IMG/VR virus record: IMGVR_UViG_3300043568_000687
Location: 1 to 20,418 of that record
Direction: 5' to 3' (one strand)
Source of the DNA: a virus
DNA length: 20,418 nt
The position numbers were made by a program, and so were the translations under genes. Positions 8,077 through 14,763 of this stretch are shown here, in pieces. How positions within the stretch are numbered: the stretch's first letter is position 1; every line of letters begins with the position of its first letter. Under the pieces are notes generated by a model that saw nothing but the letters and a program-made list of their open reading frames with translations, made no database searches and was not told where the DNA came from.

Positions 8077-9180
8077 TTAAATTGAATGGTTGAGTTTTTG
8101 TTGAAGTTGTGCCAACATGTGTTGTGTCCAGTTGGTGGTCATTAGCAATTGATAATTGTGTTCTACAGTGTGTGTGATTTGATCAAACACCCAGGTCTGA
8201 TCCATGCTGCATAATCTCTGTACCTGTTCAAATGCAGCTGACCATCTTTCCTGATCATTGTGTATTCTATCGTAACTTTCGTCAATCACATTGTCAAATG
8301 TACGGAAGCCCAAGGATCTAAGATTGTGTAAAAAATTTTGTCCCGAGAACATCACAAACAATCGTTGTGCCATCATGGGCTTGGCTGTTTTTTCTGTAAA
8401 AAAACTATACCAATTGTGGAATCCTGTTTCAGCTACCACGCTGTAGGCAGTTTGGTTGTATATTTCAATTGGCAAAATTCTAGCAAGTGCAATGTTGTGT
8501 TCATGATATAATACCAAATCAGTTGGCCTTGTGGCCGTTGCAGGAAACTGTTGTATATCAGATTCCCAAGCTAACCCAGTTTGAAAATTCACAGTTGGGT
8601 CAGTCATGTATGTGAGTATGCTGCTGTGTTGCAAATTGTGACTCATCACAGAATTGTACACAAAATCTCTATGTGGCTTGGGACTGCCCAACAATGCATC
8701 AAAACACAGAGGTTTGACTGTGTTGTGTTGTAGTTTTTGTATGGGTGCTGTTAATGTCTGGTAGGGCCAGGTCAATAGATCAAAATGAGCATTCCACACA
8801 ATTACATTTTGTTGATCAGCTGCATCAGGATCATTTATTTGACCAGGCACGACCCAGTACACATCAGGATGATTATGGCGGCAAAACAGTTCTTGATGAT
8901 ACGCATGCAGCTCAGTGTCAAATGCAAACACAAGATCACTACATTGTTTGACCTGGTCAATTTCCTGTGAAAATTTGTGCCCGCCGATCACTTGTTGTAG
9001 ACGCTGCTGTTCAGATTCTGGGGGTTCGTAACTGTTCAAATGATTTACAAACGCTATCTTGACATCGGCTGTGACCGCAACATACTGATCAGCTGACTGA
9101 TACACCTGGTGCTGCTGCTGAAACTTCAACTGCTGTATGTAATGATCAGTTGAATAGTTGTTGCTGTAGATTGCAATCAT
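8077..9180 (-). CDS. Glycosyltransferase-like protein (GT10/fucosyltransferase-related, tentative)
   Basis: In this 367-residue protein the C-terminal part contains ETGFHNWYSFFTEKTAKP (251-268) and then GFRTF (291-295) and DESYD (300-304). This order (E..., TEK..KP, GFxTFD, DESYD) is what I recall of phage proteins related to family 10 glycosyltransferases, where the TEK segment binds the nucleotide sugar. LCFDALLGSPKPHRDFVYN at 158-176 also fits the conserved middle of that group. The N-terminal ~150 residues are Gln-rich and poorly recognisable. Plausible roles are glycosylation of a virion protein, host surface or modified DNA base; sequence does not decide. It starts three bases after iscA with a weak ribosome binding site and precedes the nuclease. 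Confidence in a real gene is high and in the function moderate. Confidence 0.68.
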   Translation of the reverse strand: MIAIYSNNYSTDHYIQQLKFQQQHQVYQSADQYVAVTADVKIAFVNHLNSYEPPESEQQRLQQVIGGHKFSQEIDQVKQCSDLVFAFDTELHAYHQELFCRHNHPDVYWVVPGQINDPDAADQQNVIVWNAHFDLLTWPYQTLTAPIQKLQHNTVKPLCFDALLGSPKPHRDFVYNSVMSHNLQHSSILTYMTDPTVNFQTGLAWESDIQQFPATATRPTDLVLYHEHNIALARILPIEIYNQTAYSVVAETGFHNWYSFFTEKTAKPMMAQRLFVMFSGQNFLHNLRSLGFRTFDNVIDESYDRIHNDQERWSAAFEQVQRLCSMDQTWVFDQITHTVEHNYQLLMTTNWTQHMLAQLQQKLNHSI

Positions 9181-9183
9181 GCG

Positions 9184-9507
9184 TTAGATTCTAAAGCTTT
9201 CTCCGCAGCCACACCGATCACGTTCGTTGGGATTTGAAAATTCAAATCCTTCATTGAGACCTTGGCGAACATAATCCACAGTCATGCCGTCCAGATATAC
9301 TTCGTGTTTTTTGTCCACCAGCACAGAAAAATCAGGCTGAGCATAATTTATGGTACTGTTGTCACCGGTGTGTGCATCGACATATTCTAGCACATAAGCC
9401 AGACCCGAACACCCTGTGGTTTTTACTGCTAGACGTATGCCTATGCCACCGCGTTTTTCTAACAATCGTTTGATTTTGTTTCGGGCAGTGTCAGTGAACA
9501 AGATCAT
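9184..9507 (-). CDS. iscA: A-type iron-sulphur carrier protein
   Basis: The 107-residue protein has the three cluster-binding cysteines of the IscA/ErpA/SufA family: C33 (TTGCSGLAYVL) and C99, C101 in RCGCGESF. The fold-defining segment around VDKKHEVYLDGMTVDYV is also present. The length equals bacterial IscA. These proteins hold iron or [4Fe-4S]/[2Fe-2S] clusters and hand them to apo-enzymes in the cytoplasm. The gene overlaps the end of iscU by 17 bases, so the two are translated together. The gene symbol is given because it is paired with iscU; ErpA is an alternative that sequence alone does not fully exclude. A-type carriers have been reported in cyanophages, and the pairing with a scaffold protein is less expected. 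Confidence 0.93.
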   Translation of the reverse strand: MILFTDTARNKIKRLLEKRGGIGIRLAVKTTGCSGLAYVLEYVDAHTGDNSTINYAQPDFSVLVDKKHEVYLDGMTVDYVRQGLNEGFEFSNPNERDRCGCGESFRI

Positions 9508-9877
9508 GTTTGATCCTGTAGTCAGCTACCGCCGCTTTGATGGCATCTTCTGCAAGTATTGAACAATGAATTTTAACAGGGGGAAGGGCAAGCTCAGTAG
9601 CAATTTCGCTATTTTTGATCGCTTCCGCCTGCTCAAGGGTACGTCCTTTGACCCATTCAGTAACAAGCGAACTTGACGCAATCGCGCTGCCGCAACCGTA
9701 TGTTTTAAATCTTGCATCTGTGATTACTCCGTCAGTAACTTTAATTTGCAGCTTCATCACATCACCGCACGCCGGCGCTCCAACCATACCAGTGCCCACA
9801 TCTGTGTCTTCTTTGGAGAAACTACCCACATTGCGTGGGTTCTCGTAGTGGTCTACAACTTTTTCTGAATATGCCAT
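9491..9877 (-). CDS. iscU: Iron-sulphur cluster assembly scaffold protein
   Basis: The 128-residue protein is the scaffold on which [2Fe-2S] clusters are built before transfer. The ligand set C37 (PACGDVMKLQI, with D39), C62 (TYGCGSAI) and H104-C105 is complete, and the LPPVKIHCS motif recognised by the HscA chaperone is intact at 98-106. Length and most residues match proteobacterial IscU as I remember it, which points to fairly recent acquisition from a proteobacterial host. IscS, HscA, HscB and ferredoxin are absent from the window, so it would have to work with the host machinery. AAGGA lies before the ATG at 9877, and a late-promoter box lies 26 bases upstream. The gene heads the unit iscU - iscA - glycosyltransferase - nuclease. 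Confidence 0.97.
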   Translation of the reverse strand: MAYSEKVVDHYENPRNVGSFSKEDTDVGTGMVGAPACGDVMKLQIKVTDGVITDARFKTYGCGSAIASSSLVTEWVKGRTLEQAEAIKNSEIATELALPPVKIHCSILAEDAIKAAVADYRIKHDLVH

Positions 9878-9902
9878 AAAATTTTCCTTAGTTTAATTAT
9901 AA

Positions 9903-9912
9903 GGTATTTAAC
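9903..9912 (-). promoter_or_regulatory. Putative T4-type late promoter for the iscU unit
   Basis: The minus strand reads GTTAAATACC in the 59-base gap before iscU, 26 bases from its ATG. The TAAATA core matches the other late boxes in the window. If real, the iron-sulphur genes are expressed late, with the virion genes. Confidence 0.5.
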
Positions 9913-9936
9913 GACAAATGTCAATGCAGTTTGGTG

Positions 9937-10299
9937 TTAAACGCCGCGATCTTTATTCATTGCTGATTTGGCAGCGGCAGCCACAATGTTCTGAGCCTGG
10001 TTGACTGGCATTTTGGGTGGAGTAGGTGCTTCGCCACCTTTGAACACAATTGGATCCTGGGAGTCTGGTGCCAATGGTTCTAGCACATTGCTGAGAGGAG
10101 GTTGTCCCACAATATCGGCCAGTTGGTTTGGGGCAATGGTAATGCCCAGGCTGCGGGCTAATTCAATAAAGGCTTTTTGATCAATTTGTTTTTGAGCACC
10201 TGTGTCCGCAGAACGACCAGCCAGAAAACTAACCAGGCCCATGAGTTTTTCAGGCTCGGGTGTGGATCCAGTTGTGTTGGCTACTTCATCAATTCTCAT
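9937..10299 (-). CDS. Small phage protein of unknown function, possibly virion-associated
   Basis: This 120-residue protein is not recognised. It has no cysteines, is rich in Ala, Pro and Gln, and its C-terminal third is Pro/Ala-rich (GGEAPTPPKMPVNQAQ) with a final AAAAKSAMNKD helix. Its N-terminal half looks helical. The opening MRIDEVA resembles the MKLHELA, MKLLEGG and MQIHEIT openings of three other proteins in this stretch, which suggests a shared short N-terminal segment or a common origin of the start regions. Its ATG overlaps the stop codon of the upstream 286-residue gene (TAATG), so the two are co-translated, probably from the late promoter at 11181-11190. A structural or assembly role is inferred from that position. 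Confidence 0.72.
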   Translation of the reverse strand: MRIDEVANTTGSTPEPEKLMGLVSFLAGRSADTGAQKQIDQKAFIELARSLGITIAPNQLADIVGQPPLSNVLEPLAPDSQDPIVFKGGEAPTPPKMPVNQAQNIVAAAAKSAMNKDRGV

Positions 10300-11159
10300 T
10301 ATCTGCGGGCTCGGCCCAGTGATGCAGCAGGTGTGGCAACATCTGCATCTAAATCATCAGCGGCCATGGCATCAAGGTCATCCACTTCGTCGCCCACACC
10401 GGCTGCAGCATCAGCTGCTAGATCAGCTCCAGCATCCATACCCGGGATTTCAGCAACAGGTGCGGTTTGTCCAGTTACCACGCCCAAGGCAGCATCCAGT
10501 TGTTGTTTAGTACCTTGCAAGGTCTGCATCAATGCTGTGAGAGCAGCAGTAGTGTCTGAGTTAAATTGCGTGGCTTGATCAACGCCCACTTGATTCTTGA
10601 TTGAATCAACCAGGGCTGGCAATTCTTTGAACTGTAATTCACTTACATCTTCCAACATGCCTTGCATTTTGTCTACCATGTCTTGAGCAGCCAGCACCAC
10701 TTGAGCTTGTTGTACTTCGCTTTCTTTGAGATAACGGTGGGCACGGCGTAGACGACTCTCAGCCACAGCAGCAGCCTGATCATTGACCATTTTTTGTTCA
10801 TCGGGGCTTAGAGATTGACCCTTCTTGATCTTGTCCTGTGCCATTTTGAGTTTGGGATCAACAGGAGCTCCTGGTTTGACAGCAGGGTTAGTGATTGCTG
10901 CAGGAGCAGTCATTTCACCAAGGTGTGCTGTGAGAGCTTGTTCCATCATGACCAGTTTGAGATAGTCGGGATTTTGTTCGCTGGTGTGACAAGCTGATGT
11001 AGAACGGTGCTCGCCCAGGATGCCACGCACACGATTCAACATGTGACTGGCTTGACGACGGTTCAACTGGTCAAAGCTGAGTTTGGAACCAAAGTAGCTT
11101 TCGAATACCTGGCTGATTTGTTGGGTGGCCCGTGGTGCGGCTAGTTCATGCAGTTTCAT
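10299..11159 (-). CDS. Predicted helical virion-associated protein of unknown function
   Basis: The 286-residue protein is largely alpha-helical: long amphipathic stretches at about 120-175 (SRLRRAHRYLKESEVQQAQ, then MVDKMQGMLEDVSELQ) and 180-235, ending in an acidic Ala/Asp-rich tail with DDLDAMAADDLDAD near 260-275. Similar proteins occur in T4-like marine phages and are listed there as structural, as I recall; this is not proven. The acidic tail and helical body would also suit a scaffold-like or chaperone role. The ATG at 11159 has AGAGGA in front and a late-promoter box 22 bases upstream, inside the end of the preceding gene, which it overlaps by 14 bases. Confidence 0.75.
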   Translation of the reverse strand: MKLHELAAPRATQQISQVFESYFGSKLSFDQLNRRQASHMLNRVRGILGEHRSTSACHTSEQNPDYLKLVMMEQALTAHLGEMTAPAAITNPAVKPGAPVDPKLKMAQDKIKKGQSLSPDEQKMVNDQAAAVAESRLRRAHRYLKESEVQQAQVVLAAQDMVDKMQGMLEDVSELQFKELPALVDSIKNQVGVDQATQFNSDTTAALTALMQTLQGTKQQLDAALGVVTGQTAPVAEIPGMDAGADLAADAAAGVGDEVDDLDAMAADDLDADVATPAASLGRARR

Positions 11160-11613
11160 TTGAGAATCCTCTAAGTTGTAGATATTTAGCCGAATTAATA
11201 CATTTTTCTAATTCGGAGTGAACACTGTCCAGCACGGTTTTTTTGGGCTGAATCTTGGTATTTACTGTTTCGTAGAAGTCCTGATGGCGACTTCTAGTGG
11301 CTTGACTCAAGCGACAGTGTATGTCTGCTGCAAGCTGTTGGTGTTTGCTGTCCAACATTTGTATGTTGTTGGCTAGATTGTATTGATGATATTTGTCGGC
11401 CACACACCAGCTGATAGCGGTGCGTTTGTTGGCAAAGGTGTAAATGTGTCGGTCCCAGGTTCTAACGCTGTAACCTGCGGCTTGTGGTTCCAGGTAATAG
11501 TGTCCAAACGCCACATAGGAGCCTGATTGATCATCCACAATCATGTGTTCAAGATTGCGTGAAATTTCGCGTTTGGCCCAGCGTTCGAGTTTTTGTTCTT
11601 GTTCTTGTTTCAT
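11146..11613 (-). CDS. Hypothetical phage protein
   Basis: The 155-residue protein is not recognised. It is charged, with an N-terminal KQEQEQKLERWAKREISRNLEHM helix, a beta-type middle (YVAFGHYYLEPQAAGYSVRTWDRHIYTF), and a helical C-terminal half rich in His and Gln. No signal peptide or membrane segment is seen. The start is placed at the ATG at 11613 rather than 69 bases upstream because it forms an ATGA overlap with the stop codon of the small membrane protein gene, a typical coupled junction. The final 14 bases overlap the next gene, whose late-promoter box lies inside this coding region. Confidence 0.72.
   Translation of the reverse strand: MKQEQEQKLERWAKREISRNLEHMIVDDQSGSYVAFGHYYLEPQAAGYSVRTWDRHIYTFANKRTAISWCVADKYHQYNLANNIQMLDSKHQQLAADIHCRLSQATRSRHQDFYETVNTKIQPKKTVLDSVHSELEKCINSAKYLQLRGFSNETA
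11181..11190 (-). promoter_or_regulatory. Putative T4-type late promoter, internal to upstream gene
   Basis: The minus strand reads GCTAAATATC, 22 bases before the ATG at 11159, located inside the 3' end of the preceding coding region. The core and spacing match the other boxes. Confidence 0.6.
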
Positions 11614-11873
11614 GGCATTACAAATGTTGTCACAAGATATGCAATCACAGCCAACATTGTTCCCATGATGCCCAGGCCCCAATTGATCAGCTGATCATTG
11701 CGTTTTTCACTCATGATTTGAACCATGTCATGAACTTCGCGGATCACTGTGTTGAGTCCATGAATTTTTTCCTCAAATGCGTCTAGTTTTTGCTCAAGAA
11801 AGCGATAGCGTTGAGCACACAAGTCTACATGTGCCTCCAGACTTTTTCTCTCCAGATCAGTGGTTTCTGCCAT
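11610..11873 (-). CDS. Small coiled-coil membrane protein, XhlA-like (possible holin-associated)
   Basis: The 87-residue protein has two clear parts. Residues about 10-58 form a charged helix with heptad character (RYRFLEQKLDAFEEKI, NTVIREVHDMVQIM), and residues 65-86 (WGLGIMGTMLAVIAYLVTTFVM) form one membrane helix at the extreme C-terminus. This layout matches the XhlA family of holin-associated proteins and similar small phage membrane proteins, although the match is by architecture rather than a signature motif. It may take part in lysis timing or anchor a complex to the inner membrane. A strong GGAG ribosome binding site and its own late-promoter box (11889-11898) precede the ATG at 11873. 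It overlaps the next gene by ATGA. Confidence 0.72.
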   Translation of the reverse strand: MAETTDLERKSLEAHVDLCAQRYRFLEQKLDAFEEKIHGLNTVIREVHDMVQIMSEKRNDQLINWGLGIMGTMLAVIAYLVTTFVMP

Positions 11874-11876
11874 AGG

Positions 11877-12308
11877 TTACTCCAATGTGGTATTTATGCT
11901 AGTAAACCAAATGTTCTGCTGGTCACCTTGAGTGGTCAACACTGTGGCAATGCCTGGCTGTTCGCCCAGCCCGGCAACCATGGGCACACCTTCACAGTCT
12001 ACCAAGAGGCCTGCTAGAGGATCAGGATTGTTGTGCATGTCAAACACGCCTTCGCTTTCGCTCACAAAACTAAACTGCCACATGCCATCAATTCTAGCAG
12101 GTTGAGTTATTTCTTGTGGTTGTGTTCGCAGCCCAAATATCTGTAAGAGTGTTTCGTAGTTGCGTTGCTGATTACGACTGCGATGCCAGTTTTCATGATT
12201 GTGCACTGGTTGTCCTGCACGGTCTTGGTAGGGTATTTCGCTGGAACGAAACGCACCGGTTACCCCAGTTCGGGTGCAGTCAAATAGGGTTCGGCATTGT
12301 ATTTTCAT
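11877..12308 (-). CDS. Hypothetical phage protein
   Basis: The 143-residue protein opens MKIQCRTLFDCTRTGVTG and has a Trp/His/Gln-rich middle (NHENWHRSRNQQRNYETLLQ). Its C-terminal half (WQFSFVSESEGVFD, LLVDCEGVPMV) looks like a beta sandwich. I recall similar sequences in T4-like marine phages without a function. The start is placed at the ATG at 12308; a TTG seven codons upstream lies before the late-promoter box and lacks a ribosome binding site. Only eight bases separate the ATG from the box, so the message would be nearly leaderless. It sits between a transcription terminator (upstream) and the XhlA-like gene, three bases away. Confidence 0.73.
   Translation of the reverse strand: MKIQCRTLFDCTRTGVTGAFRSSEIPYQDRAGQPVHNHENWHRSRNQQRNYETLLQIFGLRTQPQEITQPARIDGMWQFSFVSESEGVFDMHNNPDPLAGLLVDCEGVPMVAGLGEQPGIATVLTTQGDQQNIWFTSINTTLE
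11889..11898 (-). promoter_or_regulatory. Putative T4-type late promoter for the XhlA-like gene
   Basis: The minus strand reads CATAAATACC, 16 bases before the ATG at 11873. This is one of the two boxes in the window closest to the T4 consensus TATAAATA. It lies inside the last codons of the upstream gene. Confidence 0.62.
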
Positions 12309-12315
12309 TCTGCAG

Positions 12316-12324
12316 TTATTTAAT
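12316..12324 (-). promoter_or_regulatory. Putative T4-type late promoter after the terminator
   Basis: The minus strand reads ATTAAATAA directly downstream of the terminator hairpin and eight bases before the ATG at 12308. The position after a terminator supports a real transcription restart; the very short leader is odd. Confidence 0.5.
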
Positions 12325-12326
12325 GC

Positions 12327-12360
12327 CAAAAAGAAACCCCGGATTTTTTAAGTCCGGGGT
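12327..12360 (-). terminator. Rho-independent terminator after the 136-residue gene
   Basis: On the minus strand an 8-bp GC-rich stem (ACCCCGGA paired with TCCGGGGT, plus-strand positions 12336-12343 and 12353-12360) with a 9-base loop is followed by TTTCTTTTT. This is a classic intrinsic terminator, 20 bases past the stop codon at 12380. Confidence 0.9.
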
Positions 12361-12379
12361 GGTTCAAACTAGAGTTAAA

Positions 12380-12790
12380 TTAGTTTGTGAAGGTTGCAGT
12401 GGCTGCTGTGGTCACAGCGTAACCAATGGCTGCTGTAAGAGCTACGTCTAGGTCTCCACCGTTGGCGAAGTCCCACGCACCAGTTGGGAACGAAGCAATG
12501 GCCAATGTTGCTGAGTTTGAAGAGACTGTGGTGAACTCATACATAGCAATAGTAGCTTGTTGCTGAATTGTCTGGATAGCAATTGCCAATGAGGTGCCGC
12601 TGACAGTAGCGTTACCAGTGAAAGTAACTGTGCCAAAGTCCAGTTTAGGACCAGCTGAGTTAACAGTTACACCGCTGACCACAGTGTTGATACCTGAGCT
12701 GAAACCAGCGCCAGGTGAAGAAGCTGCTACGGGTTGATCCATTACCACTACTGGTTGTAGATCGCCATTTACGCGAGTAATTTGTGCCAT
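12380..12790 (-). CDS. Small abundant-type structural protein (predicted)
   Basis: The 136-residue protein has very low charge, is rich in Ala, Thr, Val, Ser and Gly, and lacks cysteine. The pattern (VSGVTVNSAGPKLDFGTVTFTG, then alternating small and beta-branched residues) suggests an all-beta virion surface or decoration protein, but no named family is recognised. It is the only gene here with both its own strong late-type promoter (CATAAATAAA at 12831-12840) and a strong intrinsic terminator, plus an AAAGGA ribosome binding site. That single-gene unit is typical of a product needed in many copies. Function is inferred from composition and expression signals. Confidence 0.75.
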   Translation of the reverse strand: MAQITRVNGDLQPVVVMDQPVAASSPGAGFSSGINTVVSGVTVNSAGPKLDFGTVTFTGNATVSGTSLAIAIQTIQQQATIAMYEFTTVSSNSATLAIASFPTGAWDFANGGDLDVALTAAIGYAVTTAATATFTN

Positions 12791-12830
12791 GATAAAATTT
12801 CCTTTAAGTTAATAGGCTGTGTGCCTTGCT

Positions 12831-12840
12831 TTTATTTATG
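12831..12840 (-). promoter_or_regulatory. Strong putative T4-type late promoter
   Basis: The minus strand reads CATAAATAAA in the 65-base gap before the 136-residue gene, 41 bases from its ATG. Seven of eight bases match T4 TATAAATA. Confidence 0.7.
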
Positions 12841-12855
12841 TCGGATCCAAAAAAA

Positions 12856-14763
12856 TCATGATTTGGGATTGTTTTGTGCTCGATTTTGAGCAGCAAAAGC
12901 ATTGGGGTCAAAGCGGTTCACTGCCTTGGCATAGCCTGCAGGAGTGGCCATTACCCAGCCTTCTTGGCCAGGATGCTGTGCATCTGCTTGACGCAGCAGA
13001 TCCATTTTGAGATCGTGCAGCAATATAAATGCTGTGAACGCTGCTGCCAGTGCACTGGTATTGCTGGTGGGACTCTGTAGGTATTCCACAATGTTACGGA
13101 ACTTTTGCGGTGTAACTCGGGTCTGTAGCCAGTCTCCAAATTCAGACAACAGGCTAGCAGGATTCAGCGGCGCACCTACTTTGGTGTTGATAAAATCCAC
13201 AGCCAGTTTGGCCAGGTCTGTAATCTTGTTGGCTCGCAGTTCCGCAGGATTAAACAAGGTGTTGATGGCAGCACCTTCTGACCGAACCAGAGCTTTTAGT
13301 TGTTTGACCAAGGCAGGTTCAGCTTCAAGTTGTTTGGGAGTTGCCGGACGTTCCAGCATGAGTCCGGGCACAGGATTAAAGCTCACACCACGCAAGGGCT
13401 GACGTGGTTCACCCTGATCACTGTACATGCTGTGGATAGCAATGCCAATGGTACTGTTGCCTATGCGCTGCCCCAAGGCACTTTGAACTGGAATTTTGTA
13501 TTCAATAGTATTGGGACGGAATACATAGTTGCCAGACACAGCAGGCGGAGTGTCCATGTACAACAGGTCTCCTTTGACATAGCCACGGAATCCTGTGGGC
13601 AGTGCTGCCTCCAACACAGGAAACAACTGAGCATACAACTGAATCAATTCTGTGCGATCGCCTGAACGTCGGCTCTGTATGTCAGCCATCATCTGGGGAC
13701 TTGTGGCCAGGCCATCGTAGCCTTTGGCTTCAAATCCTGATCCGTCTGTGAGCACAAACTCACCTGTAGCGGGCTTGCGTCCAAATATCACAGCAGGTTT
13801 GCCATCCCATTTGGCAGTCACTGTGCTGGGTTGCTCGATGGCCTGTTGCACAATGGTCAGAGCATCCCGAATACCTTGTGTGCCACGACGGAACACAAGA
13901 TCTTCCAGGTGTTCAATTCCTTTGGCTCGGCCACCTACTCCGGCTGCTTCAGCTTCAGCAATCATTTGCACTGTGTCTGGTGCTTCAACCAATGGCATCA
14001 TGCCTTGATTCACAATGCGATCTCTCAAGCGAGCCAGAAAATTCACATCACTTTCTTTCACGCCCATGTCAGGTTCTGCAAGTTCTTCTCGAGCCAAATA
14101 CTCACGAAAATCTTTCAGCTTGGCATCACGTTCAGGATCACGGGCTAGATTTTGATAAATGGTTTCTACATTTTTTAGATCATCACGACCTCGGCCTGCG
14201 CCCAGCAAAGTCTGGGCCACATAGTCAGGATCAAGACCATCTCGCACCAGTTGATTGGTTGTTCGGCTGAACATGCCATTTGCGCCCACTCGAAGTCCCA
14301 GATGCTTGGCCAGGCTTGACATTAGCACGTTGCGCACCATGCCTTTATAGGCCGAGTCTGTGCCGCCGGCATAGAAAAATGTACCCCAGTCCACATTAGG
14401 AAAAAACATAAAATCTGTTTGCACAAAGCCATTACGAGCATTGCCGGCAATGGGAGTCTTGAAGTGCACTTCGCCGCCTTTCTTGACCCACTCACGAGGA
14501 TCTTGACCGCTCTTTTGCACAAACTGTGTGAGTGCTGCTGCAATTTGATCTTTAGTGGTGTCTTGTAGATCCACTGCTAGATCAAGATCACCTGAGGTGG
14601 CAGCACGGCCTGTGGAGCCTAGCCAACGATCCTGTGGAAACTGCATGCCCAGTACACCTTCTAACCAACGAATGGTAGCAGGCACATCTGCTTGATTGAT
14701 ACGCTGGGTGGCCGGATTGCCGGCAGCGTCCTTGAATACGTTGCCGCCTTCTAGTAGTTTCAT
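12856..14763 (-). CDS. Two-domain nucleotidyltransferase: Pol-beta-type NTase plus ligase-like (KWDG) domain
   Basis: This is a 635-residue protein. Residues ~45-120 carry the Pol-beta NTase signature: G49-S50, then D59 and D61 in SGDLDLAVD, and a third acidic residue D117 in VQTDFMFF. Residues ~280-450 carry K318-W-D320-G321 (TAKWDGKPAVIFGR), the form of the ATP-binding lysine motif (KxDG) of DNA/RNA ligases and capping enzymes. GYVKGDLLYMD follows near 394-404 and TIEYKIPV near 419-426, in positions like motifs III and V. I recall related phage proteins of unknown function (possibly DUF6267), but not a tested activity. The C-terminal ~180 residues are helical. The ATG overlaps the upstream stop (ATGA). 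Repair, ligation or modification of nucleic acid is inferred; the ligase-like call is weaker than the NTase call. Confidence 0.7.
   Translation of the reverse strand: MKLLEGGNVFKDAAGNPATQRINQADVPATIRWLEGVLGMQFPQDRWLGSTGRAATSGDLDLAVDLQDTTKDQIAAALTQFVQKSGQDPREWVKKGGEVHFKTPIAGNARNGFVQTDFMFFPNVDWGTFFYAGGTDSAYKGMVRNVLMSSLAKHLGLRVGANGMFSRTTNQLVRDGLDPDYVAQTLLGAGRGRDDLKNVETIYQNLARDPERDAKLKDFREYLAREELAEPDMGVKESDVNFLARLRDRIVNQGMMPLVEAPDTVQMIAEAEAAGVGGRAKGIEHLEDLVFRRGTQGIRDALTIVQQAIEQPSTVTAKWDGKPAVIFGRKPATGEFVLTDGSGFEAKGYDGLATSPQMMADIQSRRSGDRTELIQLYAQLFPVLEAALPTGFRGYVKGDLLYMDTPPAVSGNYVFRPNTIEYKIPVQSALGQRIGNSTIGIAIHSMYSDQGEPRQPLRGVSFNPVPGLMLERPATPKQLEAEPALVKQLKALVRSEGAAINTLFNPAELRANKITDLAKLAVDFINTKVGAPLNPASLLSEFGDWLQTRVTPQKFRNIVEYLQSPTSNTSALAAAFTAFILLHDLKMDLLRQADAQHPGQEGWVMATPAGYAKAVNRFDPNAFAAQNRAQNNPKS

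Noticed and set aside
11262-11270. GTAAATACC on the minus strand inside the 155-residue gene
   Set aside because: It is internal to the coding region, and a better-placed box (11181-11190) serves the next gene.
12850-12880. Palindrome AAATCATGATTT with nearby T-run at the end of the double nucleotidyltransferase gene
   Set aside because: The stem is short, AT-only at its base and without a loop, so it is unlikely to terminate transcription well.
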